This document shows, one piece after another, positions 51,321-59,974 of a DNA stretch of 64,000 bases (its first letter is position 1; every line of letters begins with the position of its first letter). The notes under the pieces are model-generated. The model worked only from the letters and a program-made list of their open reading frames with translations, searched no databases and was not told the DNA's origin. The stretch spans positions 1 through 64,000 of the forward strand of contig VBBP01000054.1 in NCBI GenBank assembly GCA_005884195.1, in the 5' to 3' direction. The translations under genes were made by a program, and so were the position numbers. This stretch comes from Candidatus Bathyarchaeota archaeon. GTDB taxonomy: Archaea; Thermoproteota; Bathyarchaeia; 40CM-2-53-6.

Positions 51321-52376
51321 TTGAAAGAAAAGATGCACGCCGTCGTGAAGCCGTCGCCGGGTCCTGGCGCAGTCTTCGAAGCATGGCCAACACCCAGACC
51401 CGGTCTCCGAGATATTCTCGTACGGATAGAGGCCACGTCAATCTGTGGAACGGACATGCACATCTACGATTGGCACGAGTCGATCCGGGATAAGGTCAAG
51501 CCTCCCATGGTCATGGGACATGAGTTCGCGGGCAAGATCATCGAGGCAGGCAAGGAGGTGTCCGATCTTCGCGAAGGCGACATTGTCTCCGGCGAGACCC
51601 ACATCTTCTGCGGCAAATGCTTCCAGTGCAGAACCGGCAACGCTCACATCTGCGAGAGAATGCTTCTCCGGGGAGTAGACACCGACGGTTGTTTTGCTGA
51701 ATATCACGTTCTCAACGAGCAGCATGCATGGCTCAATGATCGTAAGATTCCGATAGAGGTTGCATCGGCTCAAGAGCCCCTGGGTAATGCGGTGCACGCC
51801 GCGTCCGCCGCGGAGATTTCCGGGAATACCGTCGCAGTCTTTGGCTGTGGTCCAATTGGAGCTTGTCTAATCGGACTTTGCAAGTCGTTCGGCGCGACAA
51901 GGATCTTCGGAGTCGACATCGTCGATTACCGGCTGAAGCTGGCGAAGGATATGGGGGGAGACGTCTTGATCAATGGGTCTCAACAAGATGTCGTGAAAGA
52001 GATCATGAGCCAAACAGATGGGCGTGGAGTTGACGCGTTTTTCGAGATGTCAGGCGCGCAACCATCGTTTGAGGAAGGCTTCAAAGTTCTTCGTCCCGGC
52101 GGAACAGCTATTCTCTTCGGGCTGCCCTCGAAAAAGGTCGAGCTTGATGTAGCCAACTGGATTGTTTTCAAAGACGCTCATGTTCGCGGTGTCTTTGGCC
52201 GTCGGCTTTTCGGAACCTGGTACAAGACGGCTGCAGTGTTGAAGGCCGGTCAGGTTGATCTCTCGAAGCTGATAACTCACCGGTTCGATCTTGAAGAGTT
52301 CTCAAAGGCCTTTGCATTGATGAAATCGGGAAGGTCGGGAAAGATCATCATGTACCCCAACGAGAAACACGGCTAG
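51321..52376 (+). CDS. tdh: L-threonine 3-dehydrogenase
   Basis: 351-residue zinc-containing medium-chain dehydrogenase. The catalytic zinc site is in SICGTDMHIYDWH and the structural zinc cysteines in CGKCFQCRTGNAHIC (about 97-111). The Rossmann motif VFGCGPIGACLIGL is visible. It oxidises threonine to 2-amino-3-ketobutyrate with NAD. Divergently transcribed from kbl, sharing an 85-bp promoter region. Start TTG, ATG four codons in. Confidence 0.93.
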   Translation: MKEKMHAVVKPSPGPGAVFEAWPTPRPGLRDILVRIEATSICGTDMHIYDWHESIRDKVKPPMVMGHEFAGKIIEAGKEVSDLREGDIVSGETHIFCGKCFQCRTGNAHICERMLLRGVDTDGCFAEYHVLNEQHAWLNDRKIPIEVASAQEPLGNAVHAASAAEISGNTVAVFGCGPIGACLIGLCKSFGATRIFGVDIVDYRLKLAKDMGGDVLINGSQQDVVKEIMSQTDGRGVDAFFEMSGAQPSFEEGFKVLRPGGTAILFGLPSKKVELDVANWIVFKDAHVRGVFGRRLFGTWYKTAAVLKAGQVDLSKLITHRFDLEEFSKAFALMKSGRSGKIIMYPNEKHG

Positions 52377-52382
52377 GTCCAT

Positions 52383-52706
52383 CTATCGTCGGTCTTTCTT
52401 CGGCTCGGCAGCCTGAGCCTCTTTCTGCCGTATCTTCACGATCTCGCCAGCAATCGATTTCAGCATTGCAACCTTCGGGGCTGTTTTCTTGACCGTAACG
52501 TATCCCGCCTTCTCCCAGTGAAGGCTAGGCATTGCCGATTTTTCCTTTGATTCCGGAACATAACCGAGGATCGTTGCTGCTTGGATGATCTCTCTTAGAT
52601 TCGGTTGCTTTATCGCTCTCGCTATCGGGAGTTTTCTTCCCTGACCTCGGGTCTTGGTGCTGTCGATGTGGAATGGCCAGATGACAATGTGACCCGGGTT
52701 TTTCAC
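52383..52706 (-). CDS. srp19: SRP19 (signal recognition particle 19 kDa subunit)
   Basis: 107 residues binding SRP RNA and promoting SRP54 loading. The archaeal/eukaryotic SRP19 pattern is visible: VIWPFHIDSTKTRGQGRKLPI near the start and YVPESKEKSAMPS in the middle, with a basic C-terminus. GTG start. It follows S8e on the minus strand, a common archaeal order. Confidence 0.94.
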   Translation of the reverse strand: MKNPGHIVIWPFHIDSTKTRGQGRKLPIARAIKQPNLREIIQAATILGYVPESKEKSAMPSLHWEKAGYVTVKKTAPKVAMLKSIAGEIVKIRQKEAQAAEPKKDRR

Positions 52707-52724
52707 CCTGGCACCACCGTTTTC

Positions 52725-53123
52725 CTAGGACTTGCTGGCTTGGGATACGAGGACCGCGTTGATGACGCCGTCTTGTCCGGGACGAGAAGTCACCCGCGCT
52801 TGGCCTAGCTCCGTATCGACGATCGCACCTTTCGTGATTACGCCTCTCCTCTGATAGTCAACATTCGCTGGATTCTTGACAACCCGTAGAAGCTTCGACT
52901 TCGATGACTTGCCTGTCGATTTGTCGGTGACAACAGCCCAGTCGGCCGATGCCAGTCTTATCTTTTGAGCGCCGCCTCGAATTCCAACTCTTCTCTGCTT
53001 GACCTTACCTAGCGTCGTCTCGACTGGTTCTCCACCAGCCTCGTAGGCGCGTTTTCCGCGCCATGGGCGCTTGATCCCGCCGGTGGCTTTCTTCTTGTGC
53101 ATGTTGCCATGGTATCGAGGCAT
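52725..53123 (-). CDS. rps8e: Ribosomal protein S8e
   Basis: 132 residues of the archaeal-type S8e: MPRYHGNMHKKKATGGIKRP start with basic repeats, then VETTLGKVKQRRVGIRGGAQKIRL, typical of the family. ATG start with TATA-like TTAATATG upstream on the minus strand (about 53150). Operon with SRP19 downstream. Confidence 0.95.
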   Translation of the reverse strand: MPRYHGNMHKKKATGGIKRPWRGKRAYEAGGEPVETTLGKVKQRRVGIRGGAQKIRLASADWAVVTDKSTGKSSKSKLLRVVKNPANVDYQRRGVITKGAIVDTELGQARVTSRPGQDGVINAVLVSQASKS

Positions 53124-53324
53124 TCGAATCGAATTCTGACCAGTGTATTCGGCATATTAACCGTTCCTCTGTTGCAAGCGCGATTTTGTTCTTGTGAATT
53201 CGGGACCATGATTTTTTCACCTAGGAGTAATATTGTTCAACATGGAAAAGGAGGGGAGATTAACCTAGGGCGTTGTTCTCAGGAATCGATGGTGTGGTAG
53301 AATTGCCGTTCAGTGGAGCTGGGG

Positions 53325-53888
53325 CTAGGCTACTTCTGCCGTGGCAACGGGGTTTAGCTTCAGTGTCGGATTGTTCAGGATCTCGCTATTCTTGAAGGAA
53401 AGGTCCAGCACAATGTTTACAGTCAGCGCACCGTAGGCTTGTGCTCCTGCGCCGGTTATCGGTATCTTTAGAGATGCGCTGGGCATGGTGAAGGTCACGT
53501 TAATCCCGGATATGGTCACGATGATCGCGCTGACGTTGAATCTCAGTTCGGTGTACTTTCCGGCTGGCAATGAAGCCTTGCCAAGAACCTTGGATGCGTT
53601 CAGGACTGTGAACAGGTTCACTGTCGCGCTTGTGGTTATTGTGTGCCATCCGCTAGCATCGCCGGCGTTAGCAGAGTGCACCTCGATACTCGTGAAGGTC
53701 ACGTAGATCGCTTGAACGCTGGAGTCGTAAGGTTGCTGTGGAGGGTCCCTGATGCTTATCTGCGCGTTCGAGGGCGCGTAGAAGAGGAATCCCACGACTC
53801 CTCCAACGACCACCAATACTAGTACAAGAGCCAGAAGTATGGTCCTCTTTCCCCGCTTTGGCATGGGTTGATGTGTTTCCTGTGCCAT
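53325..53888 (-). CDS. DUF4382-type membrane-anchored extracellular protein
   Basis: 187 residues: a basic N-terminal tail, one membrane helix (about 15-37, ILLALVLVLVVVGGVVGFLF), then an extracellular beta-sandwich domain (about 45-185) with the DUF4382 pattern (VQAIYVTFTSIEVHSAN ... LRFNVSAIIVTISG). Surface-associated, function unknown; no lipobox Cys. Unlinked to neighbours. Confidence 0.75.
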   Translation of the reverse strand: MAQETHQPMPKRGKRTILLALVLVLVVVGGVVGFLFYAPSNAQISIRDPPQQPYDSSVQAIYVTFTSIEVHSANAGDASGWHTITTSATVNLFTVLNASKVLGKASLPAGKYTELRFNVSAIIVTISGINVTFTMPSASLKIPITGAGAQAYGALTVNIVLDLSFKNSEILNNPTLKLNPVATAEVA

Positions 53889-54187
53889 TTTTTCTCGGAC
53901 GATTGGACTAGGAACTCATGATATAATCCTAAACAATTGAACAGGCCCGAATGTGATTCTTTTCAAGCTCCCGGTCTTGTTCGCGTTGACGCGAGCGGAG
54001 CTTCCAGAATATTCAGGCTTCCCAGGCGATCAGTCAGTCCCTTGAACTTAACGACTAGGAGAACGGTCCAGTGCGCCTGGCAAGTACATGGGGGACAGAC
54101 TATTTTCTAGGTGCAAGGACCGATTTTTTCGTCCTTGGCCCGTTTGAGTAACCGAATCTTTATCTGGTTCTGGAGCCAAATTTCTTC

Positions 54188-54415
54188 TTGAGGAGAAGTT
54201 TGCCGAACTATTGCTTGGAGTGCGGTGGAAACCTAAGTTATGACCCTGCAATCAAGTCGTACGCGTGCAAGAGTTGCGGCCTAACCTTCACTCAGCAAAA
54301 CCTTCTCGAAGGAAGAGAGAAGATGCTTCGCACCGAGGAATCCGCGGACGAAGAGAAAAAACGGCGCCACAAGGACTATCTGAAATGGTGGCTCAGCGAT
54401 AAGAAGAAACCGTAG
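54188..54415 (+). CDS. Small zinc-ribbon protein, 75 aa
   Basis: A CLECG-CKSCG zinc ribbon (about 9-33, with CxxC pairs separated by 16 residues) is followed by a highly charged helix (about 38-75, EEKKRRHKDYLKWWLSDKKK). It resembles small archaeal proteins that pair a ribbon with a basic helix, likely nucleic-acid or ribosome-associated. Monocistronic. TTG start. Confidence 0.6.
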   Translation: MRRSLPNYCLECGGNLSYDPAIKSYACKSCGLTFTQQNLLEGREKMLRTEESADEEKKRRHKDYLKWWLSDKKKP

Positions 54416-54469
54416 CGATAGTATTCTTAGAAATCCCGTCTGACTGTATCCCGTCTTGGAAGAACAGTC

Positions 54470-54958
54470 TTACTCTGACAGCTCAAGTTCTAGTTCCAAC
54501 TCATCCCTAATCGGAATACCGTTCGCCGCCTTCAAGGAAATCTGGGGCTTCAATTTCCTAGCCTCATCCACGGCATTGGGACGGACTGCTATGATTTGGA
54601 AACCTCTTTTCTGATAGAACCCTAAGGCGTTTAGATTGTCATTCGTAGTTATGAGCCAGAGCCGCTTACAGCCCTTCGCCTTCGCTATTTTCCTGACAAC
54701 GTTGATCAGTGCTGTTCCAACTCCGGCACCTTCAACGGTGCTATCTATCGTAACAATCTCGCAATCAAGACCCTCGATTCTATAGGTCAGCAAACCGATT
54801 GGTTCTTTTCCTTTGGAAGCTGCAAAACCAGCAAGTTCAGCCGGACGAATTATCCGGCCCTTGGCAACGACAATCTCAGAACCCCAATGAGATTTGACGA
54901 AGGCCGCAACCCAATTGCGATCCGAAGCCTGAATTGCCCTAACAAGAAGATCGTTCAC
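54470..54958 (-). CDS. GNAT-family N-acetyltransferase (second)
   Basis: 162 residues. The acetyl-CoA loop STVEGAGVGTALINVVRKIA (about 88-107) and a YQKRGF-type C-terminal region are present, with an acidic tail (ELELELE at the very end). Substrate not identifiable. Convergent with the small ribbon gene. Confidence 0.85.
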   Translation of the reverse strand: MNDLLVRAIQASDRNWVAAFVKSHWGSEIVVAKGRIIRPAELAGFAASKGKEPIGLLTYRIEGLDCEIVTIDSTVEGAGVGTALINVVRKIAKAKGCKRLWLITTNDNLNALGFYQKRGFQIIAVRPNAVDEARKLKPQISLKAANGIPIRDELELELELSE

Positions 54959-55033
54959 GTGTTCTTTCCCTCAACGAGGCCTCGGCAAAGTCTCCTCTAT
55001 AATTTCTGCTCACTGGTAAAGCGTGAATGAGCA

Positions 55034-55723
55034 TTGCTCATTTCTTGGGAAGAGTTAACTTTCCAATCGCCCGATAGTTCCAGCAGTCGGATCTTAATGC
55101 TTGAGGAGATGCTTGATAGGTGGCGTCGTGGAGCGAGGGGTCCGCTTCCCCAGCTTACTCCAGTCCAACTTCTAAACGCTCTAGTCCTCATTCACCGAGA
55201 AGGTCCCGTTGGACGCCGCGCTCTTGCCCAAGCTCTTCAAATCAACGACGGCGTAACCCGAGGTCTGTTAGAGAGACTCGCGGAACAGGGGCTGGTTGAG
55301 GTTGGTGAAGGAACGGGAGTCAAGTTATCGAAGCAAGGACGAGAGACATTGCAGAAGTGTCTCAAACAGATAGCCGTACGGAAGATCAAGACACTTGATG
55401 AGACGGAGCTTGTCCCTGGCAAAGTCTCAGTAGCAGTTCACTTGGCGAAAATGTACAAGCCCGGGATCACTGGGGTCTCGCAGAGAGACGAAGCGATCAA
55501 GGTAGGCGCGGAAGGAACTCTGACAATAGCAGTTGTCAACGGGAAACTCTCTATTCCTCCTGATAACAAGAGGGTTGCTGAACTCTCACCCCGCGAAGAT
55601 TCTCGTATTCGAGAGCTTTTCCATCCCTCTGAAAACGACCTCGTGATCATCGGGTTTGGAAAGGACGCGAACCGCGCTCTCTCCGGTGCACTAGCAGCAG
55701 TTCTCTCACTGGAGAAACACTAG
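55034..55723 (+). CDS. DUF4443-type winged-helix protein
   Basis: 229 residues. A winged helix (about 38-105, LLNALVLIHREGPVGRRALAQAL ... GLLERLAEQGLVEVGEGTGVKLS) precedes an alpha/beta C-terminal domain (about 125-225) that matches DUF4443 as I remember it. It probably regulates transcription with a small-molecule domain. A nearer ATG (55097, in MLEEMLDRW) may be the real start. It precedes the CinA-like gene by 24 bp, so the two are probably an operon. Confidence 0.75.
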   Translation: MLISWEELTFQSPDSSSSRILMLEEMLDRWRRGARGPLPQLTPVQLLNALVLIHREGPVGRRALAQALQINDGVTRGLLERLAEQGLVEVGEGTGVKLSKQGRETLQKCLKQIAVRKIKTLDETELVPGKVSVAVHLAKMYKPGITGVSQRDEAIKVGAEGTLTIAVVNGKLSIPPDNKRVAELSPREDSRIRELFHPSENDLVIIGFGKDANRALSGALAAVLSLEKH

Positions 55724-55746
55724 TCTCGGATCCAGGTCGTAGTTGA

Positions 55747-56577
55747 ATGAAGAAATCGCCGACGGCAGAGATAATCTCTGTCGGCAATGAACTACTGATC
55801 GGTCACACCCTAGATACCAACTCATTCTGGATCGCGAAACAATTCACTAGATTCGGTTGGACACTTCAGAGGATCACAGTCCTTCGCGACTCTCTACCTG
55901 CGATAAAGGATGGGATTACAGGTGCGCTTCACCGAAAGCCGGATCTCTTGATCACACTTGGGGGTCTCGGGCCAACCCATGATGACATGACCCTCAAAGG
56001 CGTCTCACTTGCCCTTCACAATCGGCTCATACTGAACCCCGGAGCCTTGGCAATGGTCAAAGCCCGTTACAGTAAGCTGGAAGCTTCCACGGGTCTAACC
56101 CGGTTTCGCAGAAAAATGGCCACATTCCCAGAGGGAGCTAAGCCCCTGCCAAATCCTGTTGGGACCGCGCCGGGGGTTATGATCAACGTTGGCACAACGA
56201 GGCTAGTGTCCCTTCCAGGCGTTCCTTCCGAGATGAAAGCGATCTTCACCGGCTCGGTCACTCCCATGCTGAGAGCCTCAAAGGGGGAAGCCCCTGAGGA
56301 AGTGTCCGTAGACCTAGTGGGAATTATCGAGTCAGCGCTCGCGCCCGCTCTAGACCGTACGCGCAAGGCTTTTCCCGGACTTTATTTCAAGTCCCATCCG
56401 CGTGGCCGCGAGGGCGGAATCAGAACCCTAATCCAACTCCATGTTTACAGCGTGGACCCCGATTCTCATCCTAAGCTTGACAACGCCATAGCCTACCTCC
56501 TTCAGGAGCTATCGAAATCAGCCCACCACGACCCGAAAGGTCAAGAAAAGCCTGACAAGACAGAGCTTGAGTCGTAA
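55747..56577 (+). CDS. CinA/MoaB-fold molybdopterin-binding-domain protein (COG1058)
   Basis: 276 residues of the archaeal COG1058 type: GNELLIGHTLDTNSFWIAKQ start, LITLGGLGPTHDDMTLKG (MPT-binding), and PVGTAPGVMINVGTTRLVSLPGVPSEM. Family members are nicotinamide-nucleotide-related or competence-type proteins of unclear archaeal role. The gene ends at the first TAACT of a phased T-rich repeat. Confidence 0.88.
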   Translation: MKKSPTAEIISVGNELLIGHTLDTNSFWIAKQFTRFGWTLQRITVLRDSLPAIKDGITGALHRKPDLLITLGGLGPTHDDMTLKGVSLALHNRLILNPGALAMVKARYSKLEASTGLTRFRRKMATFPEGAKPLPNPVGTAPGVMINVGTTRLVSLPGVPSEMKAIFTGSVTPMLRASKGEAPEEVSVDLVGIIESALAPALDRTRKAFPGLYFKSHPRGREGGIRTLIQLHVYSVDPDSHPKLDNAIAYLLQELSKSAHHDPKGQEKPDKTELES

Positions 56578-56646
56578 CTTTTCTTTTCCTGTAACTATTC
56601 TCTTTCGCTAACTTTTGTTTTCCGTAACTATTTTTTTCTGCTAACT
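56575..56646 (+). repeat. Five TAACT motifs phased at 17 bp in a T-rich tract
   Basis: TAACT occurs at 56575, 56592, 56609, 56625 and 56642 (spacings 17, 17, 16, 17). Between them run T-rich tracts (CTTTTCTTTT, TTCTCTTTC, TTTTGTTTT, ATTTTTTTC). The first includes the stop codon of the CinA-like gene. Repeated oligo-T is the archaeal transcription-termination signal, so this is probably a multi-step terminator between convergent genes. Confidence 0.6.
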
Positions 56647-56653
56647 AATATGT

Positions 56654-56674
56654 GACCACCAGGTGGTCGTTTTT
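56654..56674 (+). terminator. Hairpin plus T tract terminator
   Basis: A GACCACC/GGTGGTC inverted repeat (56654-56668, loop of one to a few bases) followed by GTTTTT. It looks like an intrinsic terminator for the plus-strand gene and lies just after the T-tract array. The remainder of 56675-56801 shows nothing. Confidence 0.5.
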
Positions 56675-56801
56675 CCCGCGCCGCTTCCTTCGTGAAAACG
56701 CTTGGAATCCACGTTCACTTCCCTGTGCCTATGCTTCCTTCCTTCGTGGCCCCTCGTGAAACGGTCCTAAAACCGCCGCCAGCAGAACCCTAGGTTTCCC
56801 T

Positions 56802-57485
56802 TCAGATGCCCGTTGACACTTGCCAGGAGTAGCCCGTTGCAAACCCTGGTCCCTCCATATACCCTGTTAAGGCCCGCGCCAGCGCGGCCCGGTGCCCGAA
56901 CCCTACCACCGCCAAGACCTGCCCAGTCGTCGAGTCCATTATCCGTTTCAACCGGTTGATCATGTACTCCTCGCGCGTGTCGATCAGTATTCTGCTCAAG
57001 ACCGGATACCTCTTCCGGAAAGCCCCGATCTGCGAGTCCATATCCTCGGTCACCTTCGACCAGTTTATCCTGCTGAAAGGCAAGACCACAAGGCTGAGCA
57101 GCGCGTCAACCACCAGCTTCGCCTTCTCCTTCCTCGGCAGCTTCCTCAACGCCGCACCAGTACTCGTGATTGGCAGATCGATAAACTCCACTCGGGACCC
57201 GACAGCCTTCGCAGCCTTCGCCGCCTCCAGCATCTCAGTTCCCGGCGGCGACCCGGTCATCTGGCCCGCAAACCTCTCCAAGAAGGCCATTGTAAGAAAC
57301 GATACTCCAGCGCCGCGTCCGCTCTGAGCCTTCGGATTCTCAAGAGCCATCATCCGAGCCTCATCCAACTCCAACGCTACAACCTCCGGCTTCAACTCGA
57401 CAATAGTATCCCTAACAGCAGCTGCGCTAGCAGGGTCCACGTGAACAGTCCCGATCATGGACAAGCGAGTCCCAACCCGCTCCAA
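56802..57485 (-). CDS. TraB/PrgY-family protein (GTxHxD-type)
   Basis: 227 residues. The family signature MIGTVHVDPASA (10-21), a Glu/Asp-rich middle (VALELDEARMMAL), and the C-terminal DTREEYMINRLKRIM with a GxGH-like segment (VVGFGHRAALARAL) mark the TraB/PrgY/GumN-like metalloprotease-related family. These are membrane-associated peptidase-like proteins of unclear role. Divergent from the coiled-coil gene at 57590. Confidence 0.82.
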   Translation of the reverse strand: MERVGTRLSMIGTVHVDPASAAAVRDTIVELKPEVVALELDEARMMALENPKAQSGRGAGVSFLTMAFLERFAGQMTGSPPGTEMLEAAKAAKAVGSRVEFIDLPITSTGAALRKLPRKEKAKLVVDALLSLVVLPFSRINWSKVTEDMDSQIGAFRKRYPVLSRILIDTREEYMINRLKRIMDSTTGQVLAVVGFGHRAALARALTGYMEGPGFATGYSWQVSTGI

Positions 57486-57589
57486 CGCCCACCAGCCTCC
57501 TCGTGGAAATTGAGAGTTGAACGTCTATAAGGCGCCTTCCCCAATGCCAAGGATCAGAACCCGTCAACCATCCAAACGGGGATCCAGCT

Positions 57590-58354
57590 ATGACCAATCT
57601 CGACACGCTCGCAGACGAGCGCCAGCGGATCAAAACCGATGAGAGAAAGCTTCTAGGTGAATTCTCTGAAGTAAGAGGAAAGCTCGATAAGACCCGAAAT
57701 GAACTACAAGAAAGTAGGAAGATCCGCGACGAGCTGAACGAGACAGTCAGAGCCCTCAAGAAAACCCGCGATAACCTAAGAGACAAAGCAAGACAGAACA
57801 TCACGAAGCTCAAGACTCTCCAGAAAACAGCGCCCAAACTCCTCGCGTCCGTAACAGCCGAACACGAGCTGCAACAGCTTGAGTGGCAGGTACAAGCAGT
57901 CCCGTTAGGCAAAGAGGAAGAGAAGCGTTTGATGATAAAGATCCGAGCCCTAGAAATCCAGGTAACAGCGTCAAAGAAAATCCTACGACTACGAGACGAG
58001 GTTGCCAAAGATAACGAGGAAGCAGACAAGCTCCACTCCAAAATCCAGGAACTGGCAGAGGAAAGCCAGAAACATCATGAAGAGACTGTGATACTCTCCG
58101 AACGGTTCCAAGCACTCAAGATAAAACAGGAAGATGTCAGAAAATCCCTAAACCAGCTCCGCGGAGAGTACAAAGACACAGACGAGCAATACCAGGTTGT
58201 CAGAAAATCAATCGATCTAGCTGATAAGATGAGCCAGCGTCAAAAGGAGGAAACCCACAAACAAAACCTGAAGGAGACGGCGAAGAAGAAGCTCAGCCAG
58301 GGCGCGAAACTCTCGCTCCACGAGCTAGGCGCGCTCTACGAGGAAGAAGAATGA
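57590..58354 (+). CDS. COG1340-type archaeal coiled-coil protein
   Basis: 254 residues, predicted coiled coil over most of its length (about 5-240, heptad pattern with Glu/Lys/Arg and Leu), ending in a short alpha segment (LSLHELGALYEEEE). Archaeal proteins of this kind (COG1340) sit near SMC or replication genes and are thought to be structural or chromosome-associated. It starts the plus-strand run with 58351 (4-bp overlap of TGA/ATGA), then 59181 and SMC at 59975. Confidence 0.78.
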   Translation: MTNLDTLADERQRIKTDERKLLGEFSEVRGKLDKTRNELQESRKIRDELNETVRALKKTRDNLRDKARQNITKLKTLQKTAPKLLASVTAEHELQQLEWQVQAVPLGKEEEKRLMIKIRALEIQVTASKKILRLRDEVAKDNEEADKLHSKIQELAEESQKHHEETVILSERFQALKIKQEDVRKSLNQLRGEYKDTDEQYQVVRKSIDLADKMSQRQKEETHKQNLKETAKKKLSQGAKLSLHELGALYEEEE

Positions 58355-59157
58355 AACCGCCCATTGCCATCATCGGCGGCTCCGGAGTCAAATCCATCAT
58401 CAGAGGCGACGAAAAGATCATAGGAACACCTTACGGTCCAACCCCTTCCCTGACCATTGGTCAGGTCAAAGGACGCGATGCAATCTATCTGCCACGACAC
58501 GGCGAAGGACACACGGCCCCACCCCACAAGGTAAACTATCGAGCTAACATTTGGGGACTCAAAAGTCTCGGCATCGAGCGTATAATCGCGACCAACGCCG
58601 TCGGTGCAATCGACACCTCACTCGCACCAGGCGAGATCGTCATTCCCTCAGACTTGATCGATTTTACAAAATCGCGACGAGGAACCTTCTACGACGACTC
58701 CCCAGTCACCCATGTTGACGTGTCCGAGCCATACTGTCCAACCCTGAGGAATGCGATAACCAGCGCCGGCTCCGACAATAAGAAGAACCTCCGAAACGAC
58801 ATCGTAATGGCCTGCACCGAAGGCCCCAGATACGAGACGCCGGCAGAGATCCGGATGCTCAAGACCCTCGGGGGCGGAATCGTTGGAATGACAGGAGCCC
58901 CCGAGGCCTTCCTCGCGAGAGAACTCGAACTCTGCTATGCATCCATCAGTTTCGTCTCCAACATGGCGGCAGGACTCCAGAGAACACTCTCCGCCAAAGA
59001 GGTGGAAGAGAAGGGGAGAGAAACTGGTCAGATCCTGAACAAGATTCTCATAGAAGCTATAGGCAAGATACCTGACTCGAGAGAGGGCTGCTCCTGCGCA
59101 AGAGCGCTCGCCCAAGCCCAATTGAACAAACCGGAGGTCAAGGAACAAACCTGCTAG
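58351..59157 (+). CDS. Methylthioadenosine/purine nucleoside phosphorylase family enzyme
   Basis: 268 residues with the MTAP signature IAIIGGSGVKSII (5-17), GEGHTAPPHKVNYRANIW, ATNAVGAIDTSLAPGEIV, and TEGPRYETPAEIRMLKTLGGGIVGMTGAPEAFLARE. It would phosphorolyse 5'-methylthioadenosine or a purine nucleoside. Substrate class (MTA, MTI or purine) cannot be fixed from these motifs. Overlaps the coiled-coil gene by 4 bases. Confidence 0.9.
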   Translation: MKPPIAIIGGSGVKSIIRGDEKIIGTPYGPTPSLTIGQVKGRDAIYLPRHGEGHTAPPHKVNYRANIWGLKSLGIERIIATNAVGAIDTSLAPGEIVIPSDLIDFTKSRRGTFYDDSPVTHVDVSEPYCPTLRNAITSAGSDNKKNLRNDIVMACTEGPRYETPAEIRMLKTLGGGIVGMTGAPEAFLARELELCYASISFVSNMAAGLQRTLSAKEVEEKGRETGQILNKILIEAIGKIPDSREGCSCARALAQAQLNKPEVKEQTC

Positions 59158-59180
59158 ACAGCCTACTCAGAATCGCTGGA

Positions 59181-59933
59181 GTGTACACCGCCTACGAAAA
59201 ATGGCTAACCGAGCAGGTCAAAGGAAAACCTCTGCCCGAACATATCGGAATCATACTAGACGGCAACCGGAGATGGGCGGAGCAAAAAGCCCTCCGACCC
59301 AACGACGGGCACATCATCGGTGCCAAAGTGGGAGAAGAAGTGCTGGACTGGTGCCTCGAATACGGAATCAAGACCCTAACCCTCTACACTTTCTCGACCG
59401 AGAACTTCGACCGGCCAGCCGAAGAGGTAAACGCTGTTCTCAAGCTCGTTGAGGAGGAAGCCCGGAAACTCGGGAGAGACAAGCGCCTCCACACCCAGAG
59501 AGTCAGAGTCAAAGCGCTAGGCAGAACAGACCTCCTCCCAGAAAGCCTCCAAGACGCGCTGAAGAAACTAGAGGATGAGACAAGCCAATACTCTGGTCAC
59601 TTCTTGAATATCGCAATCGCTTACACTGGACGCGCAGAGATCGTCGACGCTACCAAGAAGATCGTCGACGACGTCTACCAAGGACACCTGAGACCTCAAG
59701 ATATCGATGAGGGAATATTCCACAAATACCTCTACACCGCGCACCTCCCCAACCCGAACCCCGACCTCGTCATACGGACCTCGGGCGAGGAACGGTTGAG
59801 CGGCTTCCTTCTGTGGCAGGCCGCTTACAGCGAACTTGTCTTCGTAGACGTTTACTGGCCGGAGTTTCGAAGAATCGATTTCTTAAGGGCCATCAGACTC
59901 TACCAGAGGCGCTACAGAAGATTCGGCCGATGA
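59181..59933 (+). CDS. uppS: Cis-prenyltransferase (undecaprenyl/polyprenyl diphosphate synthase)
   Basis: 250 residues with HIGIILDGNRRWAEQ (21-35, catalytic Asp D27 and Arg), TLYTFSTENFDRP, and the C-terminal DLVIRTSGEERLSGFLLWQ (product and cofactor loop). It makes the polyprenyl carrier for glycosylation or S-layer assembly. GTG start. 23 bp after the phosphorylase gene and 41 bp before SMC. Confidence 0.94.
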   Translation: MYTAYEKWLTEQVKGKPLPEHIGIILDGNRRWAEQKALRPNDGHIIGAKVGEEVLDWCLEYGIKTLTLYTFSTENFDRPAEEVNAVLKLVEEEARKLGRDKRLHTQRVRVKALGRTDLLPESLQDALKKLEDETSQYSGHFLNIAIAYTGRAEIVDATKKIVDDVYQGHLRPQDIDEGIFHKYLYTAHLPNPNPDLVIRTSGEERLSGFLLWQAAYSELVFVDVYWPEFRRIDFLRAIRLYQRRYRRFGR

Positions 59934-59974
59934 GAACACGCTACGATTACGAGTGAGAGTCCAGGGCCCCAGCC

